Positions 1-9,536 of a stretch of DNA of 64,000 nucleotides are shown piece after piece. The notes beneath the pieces were generated by a model. It was not told the origin of the DNA and ran no database searches. It worked only from the letters and a program-made list of their open reading frames with translations. Position numbers and translations under genes: made by a program. The stretch's first letter is position 1; each line of letters opens with the position of its first letter. The stretch lies in assembly GCA_026391805.1 (NCBI GenBank), contig JAPLDJ010000016.1, positions 124,001-188,000 of the forward strand, in the 5' to 3' direction. This DNA is from Bacteroidota bacterium. Its GTDB lineage: Bacteria > Bacteroidota > Bacteroidia > Bacteroidales > FEN-979.

Positions 1-1944
1 GCTTACTATGCACCTTATTACCTGATCGTGAAAGCGGCAGGCAATGACAGGGGTGAAGGACCAACGGGTTATGGGGTTCCGTACCCAGTTGACGGCGCTC
101 CGTCCGGATTTGATTGTATAGGTGATATCGGCGTGGCCAAAAACATACTGACCGTCGGGGCTGTCAACTACGTTCAGACCTATCAGGGGCCTTCCTCTGT
201 TATTATTAGTTCATTCAGCGGCTGGGGACCGGCCGATGACGGCAGGATCAAGCCGGATATAGTTGCCGATGGTGTCAACATTTTTTCTACCATTGCCACC
301 AGCACTACTTCCTACACAGGCTTGTCCGGCACATCCATGGCCGCGCCCAATGCATCAGGCACCCTGGCACTCCTTCAGCAGTATTACAAAAGCACGCATG
401 ACGGCGTAAGCATGCAGGCGGCTACGCTGAAAGGACTGGCGATCCATACTACCGATGAATGCGGGTCGAACCCGGGACCCGATTACATATTCGGCTGGGG
501 TCTGCTGGACGCCGCAAACGCTGCAACTGTTATCACTAACGATGTAGCAGGAAACGCCGTGATCAACGAACTTTCCCTGGAAAACGGCGGCGTTTACACA
601 CTGCCGGTTTATTCGGATGGTTCACAGCCGCTGGTCGTGACGATCTGCTGGACCGATCCAGCCGGCACTCCACCGGCGCCCAGCCTTGACCCGATCACGC
701 CGATGCTGGTGAACGATCTGGATGTGAAGGTCACAGGAAACTCGACGACCTATTATCCCTGGAAACTTGACAGGAACAATCCTTCGGCTGCAGCTACAAG
801 AACTTCGAAGAACTATGTTGACAACGTGGAGGTGGTCAGGATTGACGCTCCTGTTGCCGGAACATACACCATTGTTGTAAATCACGCCGGTGTTCTGGCA
901 GACCCGCAGGATTACTCCCTTATCATCACCGGCATGTCTTCAGGCCAAACCAAGTCGCCGGTTGCCGCATTTACAGCCAGCGCCACAAATATTTGCTCAG
1001 GATCAAGCGTTACCTTTACCGACCAATCGGCAAATATCCCGGTTTCATGGTCATGGCAATTCCCGGGGGGCACTCCTTCCACCTCCACGCTCAAAAACCC
1101 GGTAGTTGTTTACACTACCGCAGGTATATACGACGTGACCCTTACCGCCTCCAATGCTTCCGGCAGTAATACGATGATAAAGGCGGGTTATATCACGGTG
1201 ACAAAACCGGTCTCCAGCTATTGCAATTCCCACGGAAATGCAACGGCACAGTGGATTGCACTGACGAAAATCGGCACGACCTCCAAGACCTCAGGTTCTT
1301 CCGGCACCTCCGGATACCAGGATTTCACCGCTTCTAAATTCACACTGGTTAAGGGAACCAACACCCTGACACTTACACCGGGATTCAGCGGGACCTCAAA
1401 TAATGAATACTGGTGCGTATGGATCGATTACAACCAGGACGGCGATTTTACCGAGTCAGGAGAACTTGTTTTTTCGGTGTCCAAGAAAAAAACAACAGTA
1501 ACCGGAAGTTTCACTTTACCTGCGACCGCACTGACGGGAGATACGCGCATTCGCGTAAGCATGAAGAAGGACAAGTTACCGACAGCCTGCGAAATATTTA
1601 CGGCAGGAGAAGTGGAGGATTATACGGTGACCATTCCCAGCATCAAGAACAGCCTTGCAGATGAGAATCTGCTCACTCCCGACAATGAGAGCTCATCAAA
1701 ATTAACTTCAAAGGACATCATCCTCTATCCAAACCCTGTTAAGGATGAGCTGAACATCACCCTTTTGCATGGCGCCGAAACATCAAAGGTTTCGGTCATT
1801 TCCATGCAGGGCGTGAAAGTAGGAGGATTTGAACTGAAAGGACAGGCCGGAGTGATCGATGCACGGGAATTGCCTGCGGGGCTCTATCTTATACTCGTGG
1901 AAACGAACGGCCAGGCAGTTTACAAAAAGTTCATCAAGCAGTAA
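1..1944 (+). CDS. Secreted subtilisin-like (S8) serine protease, C-terminal part, with PKD, GEVED and T9SS sorting domains
   Basis: The reading frame is open through base 1, so the N-terminus, signal peptide and catalytic Asp and His lie outside the window. The fragment starts with the oxyanion-hole region (AAGND, residues about 12-16 of the fragment) and carries the catalytic Ser in GTSMAAPNASG (about residue 112). A pro-protein-convertase-like beta domain follows, then a PKD domain (about 320-395), a GEVED domain (YCNSHGN through GEVEDYTV, about 400-540) and a C-terminal T9SS type A sorting domain (ILYPNPVKDELNI, then GLYLILVETNGQAVYKKFIKQ split near the end). It is expected to be exported through the type IX system and anchored or released at the cell surface, where it would degrade protein. 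A perfect hairpin terminator follows the stop. Confidence 0.93.
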   Translation, partial: AYYAPYYLIVKAAGNDRGEGPTGYGVPYPVDGAPSGFDCIGDIGVAKNILTVGAVNYVQTYQGPSSVIISSFSGWGPADDGRIKPDIVADGVNIFSTIATSTTSYTGLSGTSMAAPNASGTLALLQQYYKSTHDGVSMQAATLKGLAIHTTDECGSNPGPDYIFGWGLLDAANAATVITNDVAGNAVINELSLENGGVYTLPVYSDGSQPLVVTICWTDPAGTPPAPSLDPITPMLVNDLDVKVTGNSTTYYPWKLDRNNPSAAATRTSKNYVDNVEVVRIDAPVAGTYTIVVNHAGVLADPQDYSLIITGMSSGQTKSPVAAFTASATNICSGSSVTFTDQSANIPVSWSWQFPGGTPSTSTLKNPVVVYTTAGIYDVTLTASNASGSNTMIKAGYITVTKPVSSYCNSHGNATAQWIALTKIGTTSKTSGSSGTSGYQDFTASKFTLVKGTNTLTLTPGFSGTSNNEYWCVWIDYNQDGDFTESGELVFSVSKKKTTVTGSFTLPATALTGDTRIRVSMKKDKLPTACEIFTAGEVEDYTVTIPSIKNSLADENLLTPDNESSSKLTSKDIILYPNPVKDELNITLLHGAETSKVSVISMQGVKVGGFELKGQAGVIDARELPAGLYLILVETNGQAVYKKFIKQ

Positions 1945-1978
1945 CACCGGGATAATTTTCGAATCCGGCGTTACAGAA

Positions 1979-2022
1979 AAGAGGCTGTCTCAAAAGGTTT
2001 TTGAGACAGCCTCTTGTTTTTT
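1979..2022 (+). terminator. Rho-independent terminator after the S8 protease
   Basis: A 17-bp perfect inverted repeat (1979-1995 with 1999-2015, loop GGT) is followed by G and six T. The arm GAGGCTGTCTCAAAA is unusually long and perfect for a simple terminator. Confidence 0.9.
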
Positions 2023-2041
2023 CTGCACCCGGGATGATAAA

Positions 2042-2049
2042 TATCTTTG
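2042..2049 (+). promoter_or_regulatory. Bacteroidota -7 element TATCTTTG for the DUF4251 gene
   Basis: Matches TAnnTTTG and lies 53 bases before the start codon at 2103. A TTG at 2014-2016 is slightly too far away for an ideal -33 box, so only the -7 element is claimed. Confidence 0.5.
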
Positions 2050-2102
2050 CTTACAAGGAAAAAAATTAATTTTGAGCAAGGATAATATCAACACATTCTG
2101 AA

Positions 2103-2663
2103 ATGAGACCCCTCCCCCTTTTGTTAATCATTCTTTTTATCGCCGGTGGTATTGTCGGTCAGGAATCCTCAAGTACAAAGGATTCAAAGAAAGAAGCTTC
2201 GAAAAAAAAGAAAGCTGAACGCGAGGCCAGGATGGTACAACAATTCAATGAAACCGGCAGGCTTATTACCTGCCGGAGATTTGTTCTCGAAGCCAATTAC
2301 CTTGTTAATACTATGGGGCAACGAAAACCTGTTACCCCGGTTCTGAATTTCATTGCCGTCGATTCCGCCTTTTCCCTGATCCAGGTTGGATCAAACCATG
2401 GCATTGGAATGAATGGCGCCGGGGGAATTACTGCTAAGGGAAAGGTCACGAACTGGAAACTCGGAATAAATGAGAAAGCCAGAAACTATGATGTTTTTAT
2501 GACCATCGACAGCAACATGGGCTTTTATGACATCACCATGAGTGTTGATTATTCAGGGTATGCAAGCGCTTCAATGGCAGGACTCCGGTCGGGAACGCTG
2601 CAATTCGACGGGAACCTTGTTCCGAAAGACAGTACAAGGGTTTTTAAAGGATGGACGTATTAG
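2103..2663 (+). CDS. DUF4251 domain protein, secreted
   Basis: 186 residues. A signal peptide (MRPLPLLLIILFIAGGIVGQ) is followed by a lysine-rich linker and a DUF4251-type beta domain. Recognisable family features are the start of the domain (FVLEANYLVNTMGQ), the central VDSAFSLIQVGSN, and the closing repeat of short strands (YDITMSVDYSGYASASM). The family is largely restricted to Bacteroidota and has no established function. The gene has its own promoter element and is followed 19 bases later by the EFR1 gene, so the two may be co-transcribed. The family call comes from pattern recognition, not from a search. Confidence 0.8.
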   Translation: MRPLPLLLIILFIAGGIVGQESSSTKDSKKEASKKKKAEREARMVQQFNETGRLITCRRFVLEANYLVNTMGQRKPVTPVLNFIAVDSAFSLIQVGSNHGIGMNGAGGITAKGKVTNWKLGINEKARNYDVFMTIDSNMGFYDITMSVDYSGYASASMAGLRSGTLQFDGNLVPKDSTRVFKGWTY

Positions 2664-2682
2664 TATAGTTTACTATTTATCG

Positions 2683-3747
2683 ATGGAACCGTTCACGACA
2701 CAATCCCTCCTCATTTACTTCTTCTCCGGTACCGGCAATGCCCGACATGTTGCGCAATGGTTTGGTGATGCAGCAATTGATCGCGGAATAAATACTGAAA
2801 TCATCGACATTACAAGCATCGACCGCAGGCACATTCCACCGCCCCCGCGCGGGACCCTGATTGGACTGATCTCTCCCACGCATGGGTTTAACTATCCGCC
2901 GGTGATGATGTATTTTATTTTCCGCTTCCCCCGTTCAAGAGGAAACCACGTCTTCCTGATGAATACACGTGCCGGGCTGAAATTGTCGAAATGGTTCGTG
3001 CCGGGACTGAGCGGACTCGCCCTCTGGTTGTCTGCAATCGTATTGCTACTTAAAGGTTACCGGATCACGGGTATGCGTTCCATTGATCTTCCTTCCAACT
3101 GGATCTCTTTTCATCCCGGGGTGAAGGAAAAAGTTGTGGAATCAATTTATGCCCGGTGCAAACGTATCACAAAAGCTTACGCGTCGAAGATCCTCGACGG
3201 GAAGACCGTTTTGACGGCTTTCCGCGATATCATCCAGGATCTTCTTGTATCACCCATAAGTATCGGTTATTTTTTTGTCGGAAGGTTTATCCTGGCGAAA
3301 TCATTTTATGCCAATGAACTTTGCGACAAATGCGATCTCTGCATAAACAATTGTCCGATGAAGGCCATCCTGACCGTTGACAACCGCCCGTTCTGGTCGT
3401 ACCGCTGCGAGAGCTGCATGCGATGCATGAACAGCTGCCCCAAACGGGCCATAGAAACTTCTCACGGATACATCACCGGCATCATGTTCCTTTTGAACAT
3501 GGGCATTCTTGTCTGGCTATGGTCACTGGCAGGAAAGATCATCCTGATTCCGGAAGACAAAGGATGGTGGCAGGTCCTGTTCACAATAATCCGATGGATA
3601 CTCACATTCATCACCATGGTGATTTCATACAGGATTTTCCATTACCTTTTAAGGATACCCGGTGTAAGACAATTTTTCTATTACACCTCGCTCACGCGTT
3701 ATAAATTCTGGCGGCGGTATAAGCCATCACGGAAGATGGTAAAATAG
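2683..3747 (+). CDS. EFR1-family flavodoxin/ferredoxin fusion with membrane segments
   Basis: I start at ATG 2683, giving 354 residues; the frame is open further upstream, but the homologous part begins at SLLIYFFSGTGNARHVA. The N-terminal half is a flavodoxin-like fold with the FMN phosphate loop SGTGN. Two 4Fe-4S motifs follow: CDKCDLCINNCP (about 214) and CESCMRCMNSCP (about 242). Hydrophobic segments lie at about residues 110-125 and in the C-terminal 100 residues, so the protein is probably membrane-bound with cytoplasmic redox centres. It likely passes electrons between FMN and the two clusters; the partner is unknown. The stop codon TAG is part of an 8-base tandem array. Confidence 0.85.
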   Translation: MEPFTTQSLLIYFFSGTGNARHVAQWFGDAAIDRGINTEIIDITSIDRRHIPPPPRGTLIGLISPTHGFNYPPVMMYFIFRFPRSRGNHVFLMNTRAGLKLSKWFVPGLSGLALWLSAIVLLLKGYRITGMRSIDLPSNWISFHPGVKEKVVESIYARCKRITKAYASKILDGKTVLTAFRDIIQDLLVSPISIGYFFVGRFILAKSFYANELCDKCDLCINNCPMKAILTVDNRPFWSYRCESCMRCMNSCPKRAIETSHGYITGIMFLLNMGILVWLWSLAGKIILIPEDKGWWQVLFTIIRWILTFITMVISYRIFHYLLRIPGVRQFFYYTSLTRYKFWRRYKPSRKMVK

Positions 3748-3762
3748 TAAAATGGTAAGATC
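3733..3762. repeat. 8-base imperfect tandem array over the EFR1 stop codon
   Basis: Three units of the form ATGGTAAA / ATAGTAAA / ATGGTAAG. The TAG stop of the upstream gene lies inside the array, so the last codons (Met-Val-Lys) are array-encoded. Confidence 0.7.
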
Positions 3763-3803
3763 TGAAATTTTTTGAGGCGAGACGCTATTTGCAAGAAGTT
3801 GAT

Positions 3804-3837
3804 CGCCATTTCGCTATTTCGCTTTTCGCTATTTTAC
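3804..3837. repeat. 7/8-base imperfect tandem array over the stop codon of the convergent gene
   Basis: Units CGCCATTT, CGCTATTT, CGCTTTT, CGCTATTTT. On the minus strand the TAG stop of the gene ending at 3829 falls inside it, again after a Val-Lys. Confidence 0.65.
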
Positions 3838-5064
3838 TTGTCTCCCCAACCTGATAATTAACCCTGCCGAAATCCCGGCCTGAAGCATATTGGAGGTGGC
3901 TTCAACGGATTTATCGGATGGATTATTGGTGTAAAGAAACGGGGCCTGGGCAGTATGCATCTGGTAAAGGAGATCTGCCTGCAACCGCAAACCGATCACT
4001 TTTGAAAGATAGAATTTAATTCCGCCCTGGACGCCCGACACAAAATACCAGTAATCCCTGAGATCGTCACGGTGCGGGACTCCATTTAACCCGCCAATGG
4101 AGAAACCGGCATACGGAGAGACGACCTTGTTAACCCGGAAATTATAGTTCATCCCCGCCAGTATGAAATTCTGGTTAATGGTCAATGAGTTTGTTTCAGG
4201 TTCGTTGGATGTATTCACATCGACAATGCTGCCAAGCCTCCGGTATTGCAGGATAATATCAATGTTTTTGGAAATCCCGAGGCCGATCTCCAGGCCGTAT
4301 TGTGCATTTGCGTTAAACTTTGCCACGCCCGGGAAATTTGAGCCGGTCCCTCCTGCAACATCCATTTCAGAAGAAAAAGTGTACCCGCCGAAAAGAACAA
4401 TTTCAATACCTACACTTTCTCTTTTTGCTGAAGCCGGAGATGCCGGCTGAACAGCCGGGTGCGTGCTTTTGGGAATACCGCCTGCAGTATACGTTACCGC
4501 AAGGCCGATATCACCTGATGTCAATTTTTCCGTCCTGCTGTATACGGGCACAAATTTGTTCCTGAATTGGGTTTTCCAGTTAACATAAACTTTCGTCACG
4601 GCTTTGCAGGAAAAGCTCAACTGAGTTGAGTCCGAAAAGCCGGGCTTGTTCTGTGTCACGAACGGTGCTCCCGAAGGATAGGTCACGGCTTTTGCATTTG
4701 AACTCGGGCCGGTCACGGAATAGTATTCAATACGCGTCAACAGTTCTAAAAAGGCTTCGTTATTTTTCAGCCCTGAAACAACAGTATGTTTCCAATCCTG
4801 AGGTGAAACGTTTTGCCTGGGTTCAAAGACAACAACATCGACAAGGTAACCTTTTTTTTCAAGCGTTTCCTTCAGTGAAAAGAGAGCTCCCGGATCATAC
4901 CGGTAAAGGGTGTCGCCTTCCATATAGGCCCAGACCCTGATCTTTTTTACAGAATCAGCAAAGAAAACCTTATCTGTGTAATCGAACCGCTGGGCATTTG
5001 CAAGCTGAGTTCCTGCAGGAATGAAAAAAAACAACAATAGCAGCAGGCGGAATAAACTTTTCAT
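3829..5064 (-). CDS. Outer membrane beta-barrel protein with novel N-terminal domain
   Basis: 411 residues. Signal peptide (cleavage after LANAQ, about residue 25). The first ~200 residues form a domain I do not recognise: it begins YTDKVFFADSVKKIRVWAYM, and its strands suggest a soluble periplasmic or surface alpha/beta fold. From about residue 220 the sequence alternates hydrophobic and polar residues (GIEIVLFGGYTFSSEM, YGLEIGLGISKNIDIILQYRR, GGIKFYLSKVIGLRLQADLLYQ) and ends with a strand closing in IIRLGRQVK, typical of an 8-stranded outer membrane barrel. Its start overlaps the stop of the metallo-hydrolase gene by 4 bases, so the two are translationally coupled. Function unknown. Confidence 0.75.
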   Translation of the reverse strand: MKSLFRLLLLLFFFIPAGTQLANAQRFDYTDKVFFADSVKKIRVWAYMEGDTLYRYDPGALFSLKETLEKKGYLVDVVVFEPRQNVSPQDWKHTVVSGLKNNEAFLELLTRIEYYSVTGPSSNAKAVTYPSGAPFVTQNKPGFSDSTQLSFSCKAVTKVYVNWKTQFRNKFVPVYSRTEKLTSGDIGLAVTYTAGGIPKSTHPAVQPASPASAKRESVGIEIVLFGGYTFSSEMDVAGGTGSNFPGVAKFNANAQYGLEIGLGISKNIDIILQYRRLGSIVDVNTSNEPETNSLTINQNFILAGMNYNFRVNKVVSPYAGFSIGGLNGVPHRDDLRDYWYFVSGVQGGIKFYLSKVIGLRLQADLLYQMHTAQAPFLYTNNPSDKSVEATSNMLQAGISAGLIIRLGRQVK

Positions 5065-5861
5065 CTGTTTCGGTGGATATGATTTATGGCTGTTTCATGA
5101 GCGATCTGGTAGACCTCCGTCGCTTCATAACGTGACGCAATCGCGATGCGGGTACCGTTGGCATGCGGGGAGAAGAGCTTCTGCACGATCTCCGGGCGGT
5201 TGTTCATCGCCGAGAGGTGCGACAGTACAAGCACCTTCATAAACGGAGCCCGGTAACGGGTGAAGATCTCCAGCGCCTGGCGGTTGGACAGGTGGCCGTT
5301 GCTGCCGGCTATGCGGCGTTTCAGGAAAACCGGATAGCTGCCTTCCTCCAGCATTTTCTCATCATAATTCGCCTCAAGAAAGGCGGCATGACAACGGCTG
5401 AGCTGATGGGTCACGTTTTCGCAGGCCTCGCCGATATCAGTGAAAACCCCTGCAGTAAATCCGTTGCTGCTCACGGTGAAGCTATGCGGATCGATGCCGT
5501 CGTGCAGTTTGGGAACGGGTAAAACGGAAAGGCTGCCGATCTGAACCGGTTCATGCGCGGCAAATGACTGCACAAGTGCGGGATCAAGGTACAGCCTGCT
5601 GTTCCGGAGGGTGGCGGCCGTGATAAAAACCGGGATCCTGTGTCTCCTTGAAAGCACCTCTACGCCCCGGGTATGGTCGGTATGCTCATGGCTGATGAAG
5701 ATGGCACGCACATTCCGGATGGATAACCCCAGTTTTGACATCCTGTGTTCTGTTTCGCGGCAGGATATGCCTGCATCGATCAGCACTGCATCGCGGTCGT
5801 TGCCGATGTAATAACAGTTTCCATTGCTTCCCGAGTTGAGGGAGGAAAGGTTGAGTGACAT
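5061..5861 (-). CDS. MBL-fold metallo-hydrolase, YycJ/WalJ type
   Basis: 266 residues, a typical length. It opens with the family signature LNSGSNGNCYYIG and contains the metal-binding motif HEHTDH (about residues 58-63), then D in FTDIGE and a late His in LVLSHLSAMN. The family is a cytoplasmic metal-dependent phosphodiesterase or exonuclease-like enzyme. In Firmicutes the homologue sits with the WalRK system and is linked to cell division and mismatch repair; its substrate here is not known. The gene is the first of a two-gene unit, with the downstream barrel gene overlapping by 4 bases (ATGA). Confidence 0.88.
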   Translation of the reverse strand: MSLNLSSLNSGSNGNCYYIGNDRDAVLIDAGISCRETEHRMSKLGLSIRNVRAIFISHEHTDHTRGVEVLSRRHRIPVFITAATLRNSRLYLDPALVQSFAAHEPVQIGSLSVLPVPKLHDGIDPHSFTVSSNGFTAGVFTDIGEACENVTHQLSRCHAAFLEANYDEKMLEEGSYPVFLKRRIAGSNGHLSNRQALEIFTRYRAPFMKVLVLSHLSAMNNRPEIVQKLFSPHANGTRIAIASRYEATEVYQIAHETAINHIHRNR

Positions 5862-5913
5862 GAGTGCAAAGGTCGGGAAAATTGAGAAGCGCGTATGTCC
5901 CTTTTATCAACAC

Positions 5914-6417
5914 TTATAACGAGTAATATTCTTCCAGCTCTTTAACATTGATGTTGTACGGATCATACTCGTCGATGATGGCCGGGAATTCGGCCCCAAC
6001 CTTCATCTTCATGATCATCAGCGGCGTCCCCAGCTTGGCCATGCTGCACTCGTACGGCTCTTTTCCCGGGATGGTGACGAGAAGCTTTATCTCGTACTGC
6101 GGATAATTATTGATCAGCCGGTGCAGATAGATTACGGAGAGAAGCCTGACGGTTCCGTCAACCCCTTTAAAGATTGGATGCTGTTCGGAAGAGGGACCGC
6201 TAAGGTGAGCCGGAAAAAGCGTTGTTGCCGGTATTTTAAACGCCATTTTATTGATGGCGATGGATGCCGCTATCACCAGCAGGCAGAAAAAGCCAACGAT
6301 ATAAACAACAACGCCTTTCTCTGTAAAGGCAAAATAAATAAAGATTGCAAGAACAGCTACAGGTATCACTGCGTACCTGAATATCGTGGTCTGTTTTCTG
6401 GTCAGGTTTATATCCAT
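5914..6417 (-). CDS. Small membrane protein, paralogue of the upstream neighbour
   Basis: 167 residues. Two membrane segments near the N-terminus (YAVIPVAVLAIFIYFAFTE and VVVYIVGFFCLLVIAASI) are followed by a soluble beta domain. The motif IPGKEPYECSMAKLG and the following strand ending in IIDEYDPYNI match the equivalent region of the next gene upstream (VPGKDPYEVKHLDSV, VLVDQDKPDRI), so the two arose by duplication. The intergenic gap is 11 bases, which indicates an operon. No family recognised and no catalytic motif visible. Confidence 0.7.
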   Translation of the reverse strand: MDINLTRKQTTIFRYAVIPVAVLAIFIYFAFTEKGVVVYIVGFFCLLVIAASIAINKMAFKIPATTLFPAHLSGPSSEQHPIFKGVDGTVRLLSVIYLHRLINNYPQYEIKLLVTIPGKEPYECSMAKLGTPLMIMKMKVGAEFPAIIDEYDPYNINVKELEEYYSL

Positions 6418-6428
6418 GATTTTTCGTT

Positions 6429-6881
6429 TTACAACTTGATCCTGTCAGGATTATTCTGCCACTCAATGATGATGCGATCCGGTTTGTCCTGGTCGACCAG
6501 TACATTCAGTTCGCCGCCGATCTGCGCTTTGGTCAGGTTGAAGTAATCGACCGAATCGAGGTGTTTAACCTCATAAGGGTCTTTCCCCGGCACCTTGACA
6601 AGCAGCGTGAAAAGCAACTGGGGCTTGAAATTGACCTGTCTTCCCGTATCATCAACTGCAAGGACCTTCGCTGTTCCCTGGATGCCGGTCTGAAGGATGT
6701 GCTGCTGTTGTCTTGATTTAATTAAAAAGAAAACCAGCATCGAAACCATGACAACACCAATAATGATGTAGGTTCCGAACCCGGTTGTTGCCTTTACTCC
6801 CGTCATATAATTGATCCCGAGGATTAAAGCGGGAAGAAGGAGAAACGGTAAAAACCTGATCAAAGCTTTTTTATAATCCAT
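6429..6881 (-). CDS. Small membrane protein, paralogue of the downstream neighbour
   Basis: I use the Met at 6881 (MDYKKALIRFLPFLLL), giving 150 residues; a further in-frame ATG at 6938 adds an unlikely polar stretch. Two membrane helices (about 8-24 and 32-50) precede a soluble domain with the shared motif GKDPYEVKHLDSV and end in PDRIIIEWQ. The domain resembles the small two-helix-plus-beta-domain proteins often called DUF3592-like, but I cannot confirm that. Probably first gene of the pair. Confidence 0.65.
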   Translation of the reverse strand: MDYKKALIRFLPFLLLPALILGINYMTGVKATTGFGTYIIIGVVMVSMLVFFLIKSRQQQHILQTGIQGTAKVLAVDDTGRQVNFKPQLLFTLLVKVPGKDPYEVKHLDSVDYFNLTKAQIGGELNVLVDQDKPDRIIIEWQNNPDRIKL

Positions 6882-7041
6882 ACGTGTGTCTTTTTGATTT
6901 GGAGATTGGTTCCGTCCGGATAAAAACAAAATGAACACTAATGTAGTGAAATTAAAGGGTGTAAGTCAAGCCGGTAAGGATATTTTTTGCAATCACGGTT
7001 AGAATATTCACCCATGCGGGCCTTCAAATGCATTATTTATT

Positions 7042-7049
7042 TAATTTTG
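7042..7049 (+). promoter_or_regulatory. Possible -7 element TAATTTTG for the UDP-sugar operon
   Basis: Fits TAnnTTTG and lies 44 bases upstream of the ugd start. No clear -33 box. Confidence 0.4.
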
Positions 7050-7093
7050 ACCTCCTTTATCGTATCAGATAGAGGATAATTAAAATCAGAGCT

Positions 7094-8419
7094 ATGAAAA
7101 TTACCATTGTCGGAAGCGGTTATGTTGGATTGGTTACCGGGGCATGCTTTTCTGAAGTCGGGATTGACGTAACATGTGTTGATATTGACAAGCAAAAGAT
7201 AGAGAACCTCAAAAAAGGGATCATTCCCATTTACGAGCCGGGTCTTGATGAAATCATACACCGTAACCAGAAGAAAGAACGGCTTCATTTTACGACAAAC
7301 ATCATTGAAGCACTTGAAGAATGTGAAGTTGTTTTCATCGCTGTCGGGACGCCACCGGATGAAGATGGCAGCGCCGACCTGAAATATGTCATCGGGGTTG
7401 CTGCGGAATGCGGCAGGCACATGAAAGATTATTTGCTGATCGTTACAAAGAGCACAGTCCCTGTGGGTACTGCCAGCATGGTCCGGAAAGCTGTTCAGGA
7501 AGAGCTGGATAAACGCAAAGCGGCGATTGAGTTTGACGTCGCCTCCAACCCTGAATTTCTCAAGGAAGGCGCAGCGATTGATGATTTCCTGAAACCCGAC
7601 CGGATCGTGGTCGGACTGGACTCCCTGCGGGCTGAAGAGTTGATGAAGCGATTGTACAAGCCCTTTACCCTGAATGGTCACCCGGTGATTTTTATGGATA
7701 TCACTTCGGCTGAAATGACCAAGTATGCGGCGAACTCGATGCTTGCGACGAAGATCAGCTTCATGAACGACATTGCCAACCTGTGTGAGATCGTGGGAGC
7801 AGATATTAACATGGTCAGAAAAGGGATCGGATCTGATTCAAGGATCGGTCATAAATTTATCTATCCCGGGATCGGATATGGCGGCTCCTGCTTTCCAAAG
7901 GATGTAAAAGCGCTGATTCATACCGCTTCCGCCTTCAATTATGAGCTTAGGGTACTGAAAGCCGTTGAAGCTGTGAATGAAGACCAGAAATCGGTTCTGT
8001 TCCATAAGGTAAACAACTATTTTGGCGGCAACCTGAAAGGAAAAACCATCGCCTGCTGGGGCTTGTCTTTTAAGCCTTTGACGGATGATATGCGGGAAGC
8101 TCCCTCCCTCGTCCTGATCCGGAAATTTCTTGAAGCCGGCGCAACCGTCAAGGCGTATGACCCTGTTGCCATGCACGAAGCGGAAAGAATTCTGGGGGAT
8201 ACCATCAGCTATGCCGAAGGCCAGTACGAAGTCCTGAATGATGCCGATTGCCTGGTCCTGATAACCGAGTGGGCTGAATTCAAATTCCCGGACTTTGATG
8301 TCGTCGGGAAATTATTGAAAAAACCCGCCATCTTTGACGGAAGAAACATTTATGATGCTGCAGAAATGAAGCGCAAAGGGTTTGACTATTTCTGCATCGG
8401 TATTGATACAGCCCGTTAA
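7094..8419 (+). CDS. ugd: UDP-glucose 6-dehydrogenase
   Basis: 441 residues, full length for the family. N-terminal NAD-binding Rossmann motif [17 protein letters not shown] (residues 7-23) with Asp at the end of strand 2 (CVDIDKQKI). The catalytic loop is [14 protein letters not shown] with the nucleophilic Cys at about residue 265. The C-terminal UDP-binding domain is intact ([17 protein letters not shown]). It oxidises UDP-glucose to UDP-glucuronate using two NAD+. The next gene, 10 bases downstream, decarboxylates that product, so the pair makes UDP-xylose for surface polysaccharide or glycoprotein glycans. Confidence 0.97.
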   Translation: MKITIVGSGYVGLVTGACFSEVGIDVTCVDIDKQKIENLKKGIIPIYEPGLDEIIHRNQKKERLHFTTNIIEALEECEVVFIAVGTPPDEDGSADLKYVIGVAAECGRHMKDYLLIVTKSTVPVGTASMVRKAVQEELDKRKAAIEFDVASNPEFLKEGAAIDDFLKPDRIVVGLDSLRAEELMKRLYKPFTLNGHPVIFMDITSAEMTKYAANSMLATKISFMNDIANLCEIVGADINMVRKGIGSDSRIGHKFIYPGIGYGGSCFPKDVKALIHTASAFNYELRVLKAVEAVNEDQKSVLFHKVNNYFGGNLKGKTIACWGLSFKPLTDDMREAPSLVLIRKFLEAGATVKAYDPVAMHEAERILGDTISYAEGQYEVLNDADCLVLITEWAEFKFPDFDVVGKLLKKPAIFDGRNIYDAAEMKRKGFDYFCIGIDTAR

Positions 8420-8429
8420 AACACACAGC

Positions 8430-9368
8430 ATGATCAGGAAAAAGGTATTAGTCACAGGTGGTGCCGGTTTTCTCGGATCACATTTGTGCGAGCGGTTATT
8501 AAAAGACGGTAATGAAGTTGTTTGCCTGGATAACTACTTTACGGGCCAGAAGCAGAACATCGTTCACCTGCTCGGGAATCCGTTTTTTGAGCTCATCCGT
8601 CATGATGTGACCATGCCTTTTTTTATCGAGGTGGATGAGATCTATAATCTTGCCTGCCCGGCATCCCCGATCCATTACCAGTACAATGCAATAAAAACCG
8701 TAAAGACTTCGGTCATGGGGGCCATCAATATGCTGGGACTGGCCAAGCGGATAAAGGCCCGCATCTTACAGGCATCCACCAGCGAAGTTTATGGCGATCC
8801 GGACATACATCCGCAGACGGAATCCTACTGGGGACATGTGAACCCGATCGGCACGAGGGCATGTTACGACGAAGGGAAAAGGGTCGCGGAGACTTTGTTT
8901 GTCAACTATCACAGGCAGAATAATGTCCGGATCAAGATCATCCGGATCTTCAATACCTATGGACCCAGAATGCATCCCCAGGATGGCCGTGTCGTTTCAA
9001 ATTTTATCGTACAGGCGCTCAAAGGGGAACCCATTACCATCTACGGCGACGGATCTCAGACCCGCAGTTTCCAGTATGTGGATGACCTGATCGAAGGAAT
9101 GATCCGGATGATGAACACCAGGGAAGAATTTACAGGCCCCGTTAACATCGGCAATCCCAATGAGTTTACGATAAAAGAACTGGCCGAAACAGTGATCCGG
9201 CTGACTAACTCCAATTCAAAATTGACCTACCTGCCGTTGCCCTCGGATGACCCTGTCCAGCGCCAGCCCGATATTGACCTCGCACGGAGGGAACTTGGCT
9301 GGGAGCCGACCATCCAGCTCGAAGAAGGATTAAAAAAGACGATCGGGTATTTTGCCTCTGTGATCTGA
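8430..9368 (+). CDS. UDP-glucuronate decarboxylase (UDP-xylose synthase)
   Basis: 312 residues from ATG 8430, right after the ugd stop. An extended SDR enzyme: NAD-binding [10 protein letters not shown] (about residues 9-18), UXS-type [12 protein letters not shown], catalytic Ser/Thr in [10 protein letters not shown], and the active-site YxxxK in ACYDEGKR (Tyr about residue 146). The ETLF and [15 protein letters not shown] segments are typical of UXS rather than of 4-epimerases. It converts UDP-glucuronate to UDP-xylose and CO2. Co-transcribed with ugd. A short tandem array begins directly after the stop codon. Confidence 0.94.
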   Translation: MIRKKVLVTGGAGFLGSHLCERLLKDGNEVVCLDNYFTGQKQNIVHLLGNPFFELIRHDVTMPFFIEVDEIYNLACPASPIHYQYNAIKTVKTSVMGAINMLGLAKRIKARILQASTSEVYGDPDIHPQTESYWGHVNPIGTRACYDEGKRVAETLFVNYHRQNNVRIKIIRIFNTYGPRMHPQDGRVVSNFIVQALKGEPITIYGDGSQTRSFQYVDDLIEGMIRMMNTREEFTGPVNIGNPNEFTIKELAETVIRLTNSNSKLTYLPLPSDDPVQRQPDIDLARRELGWEPTIQLEEGLKKTIGYFASVI

Positions 9369-9369
9369 T

Positions 9370-9406
9370 CTCTTACCATCTTACCATCTTACCATTTTAC
9401 CATCTT
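9370..9406. repeat. 8-base tandem array directly after the UXS stop
   Basis: Four units CTTACCAT (x3) and TTTACCAT, plus a partial fifth. Confidence 0.85.
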
Positions 9407-9487
9407 GTCCTTCATTGCAGGTCTTATCAAGTCATGAAGCCTGTCATAAAATCCCGGCGAATTAACCGGATTTCATACTTATGTATC

Positions 9488-9495
9488 TATATTTG
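9488..9495 (+). promoter_or_regulatory. Promoter -7 element TATATTTG
   Basis: Exact TAnnTTTG match 41 bases before the start codon at 9537. Confidence 0.6.
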
Positions 9496-9536
9496 TCTTG
9501 ATTTTTGTTTCATTATTAACCTTAAAATCAAATCCT

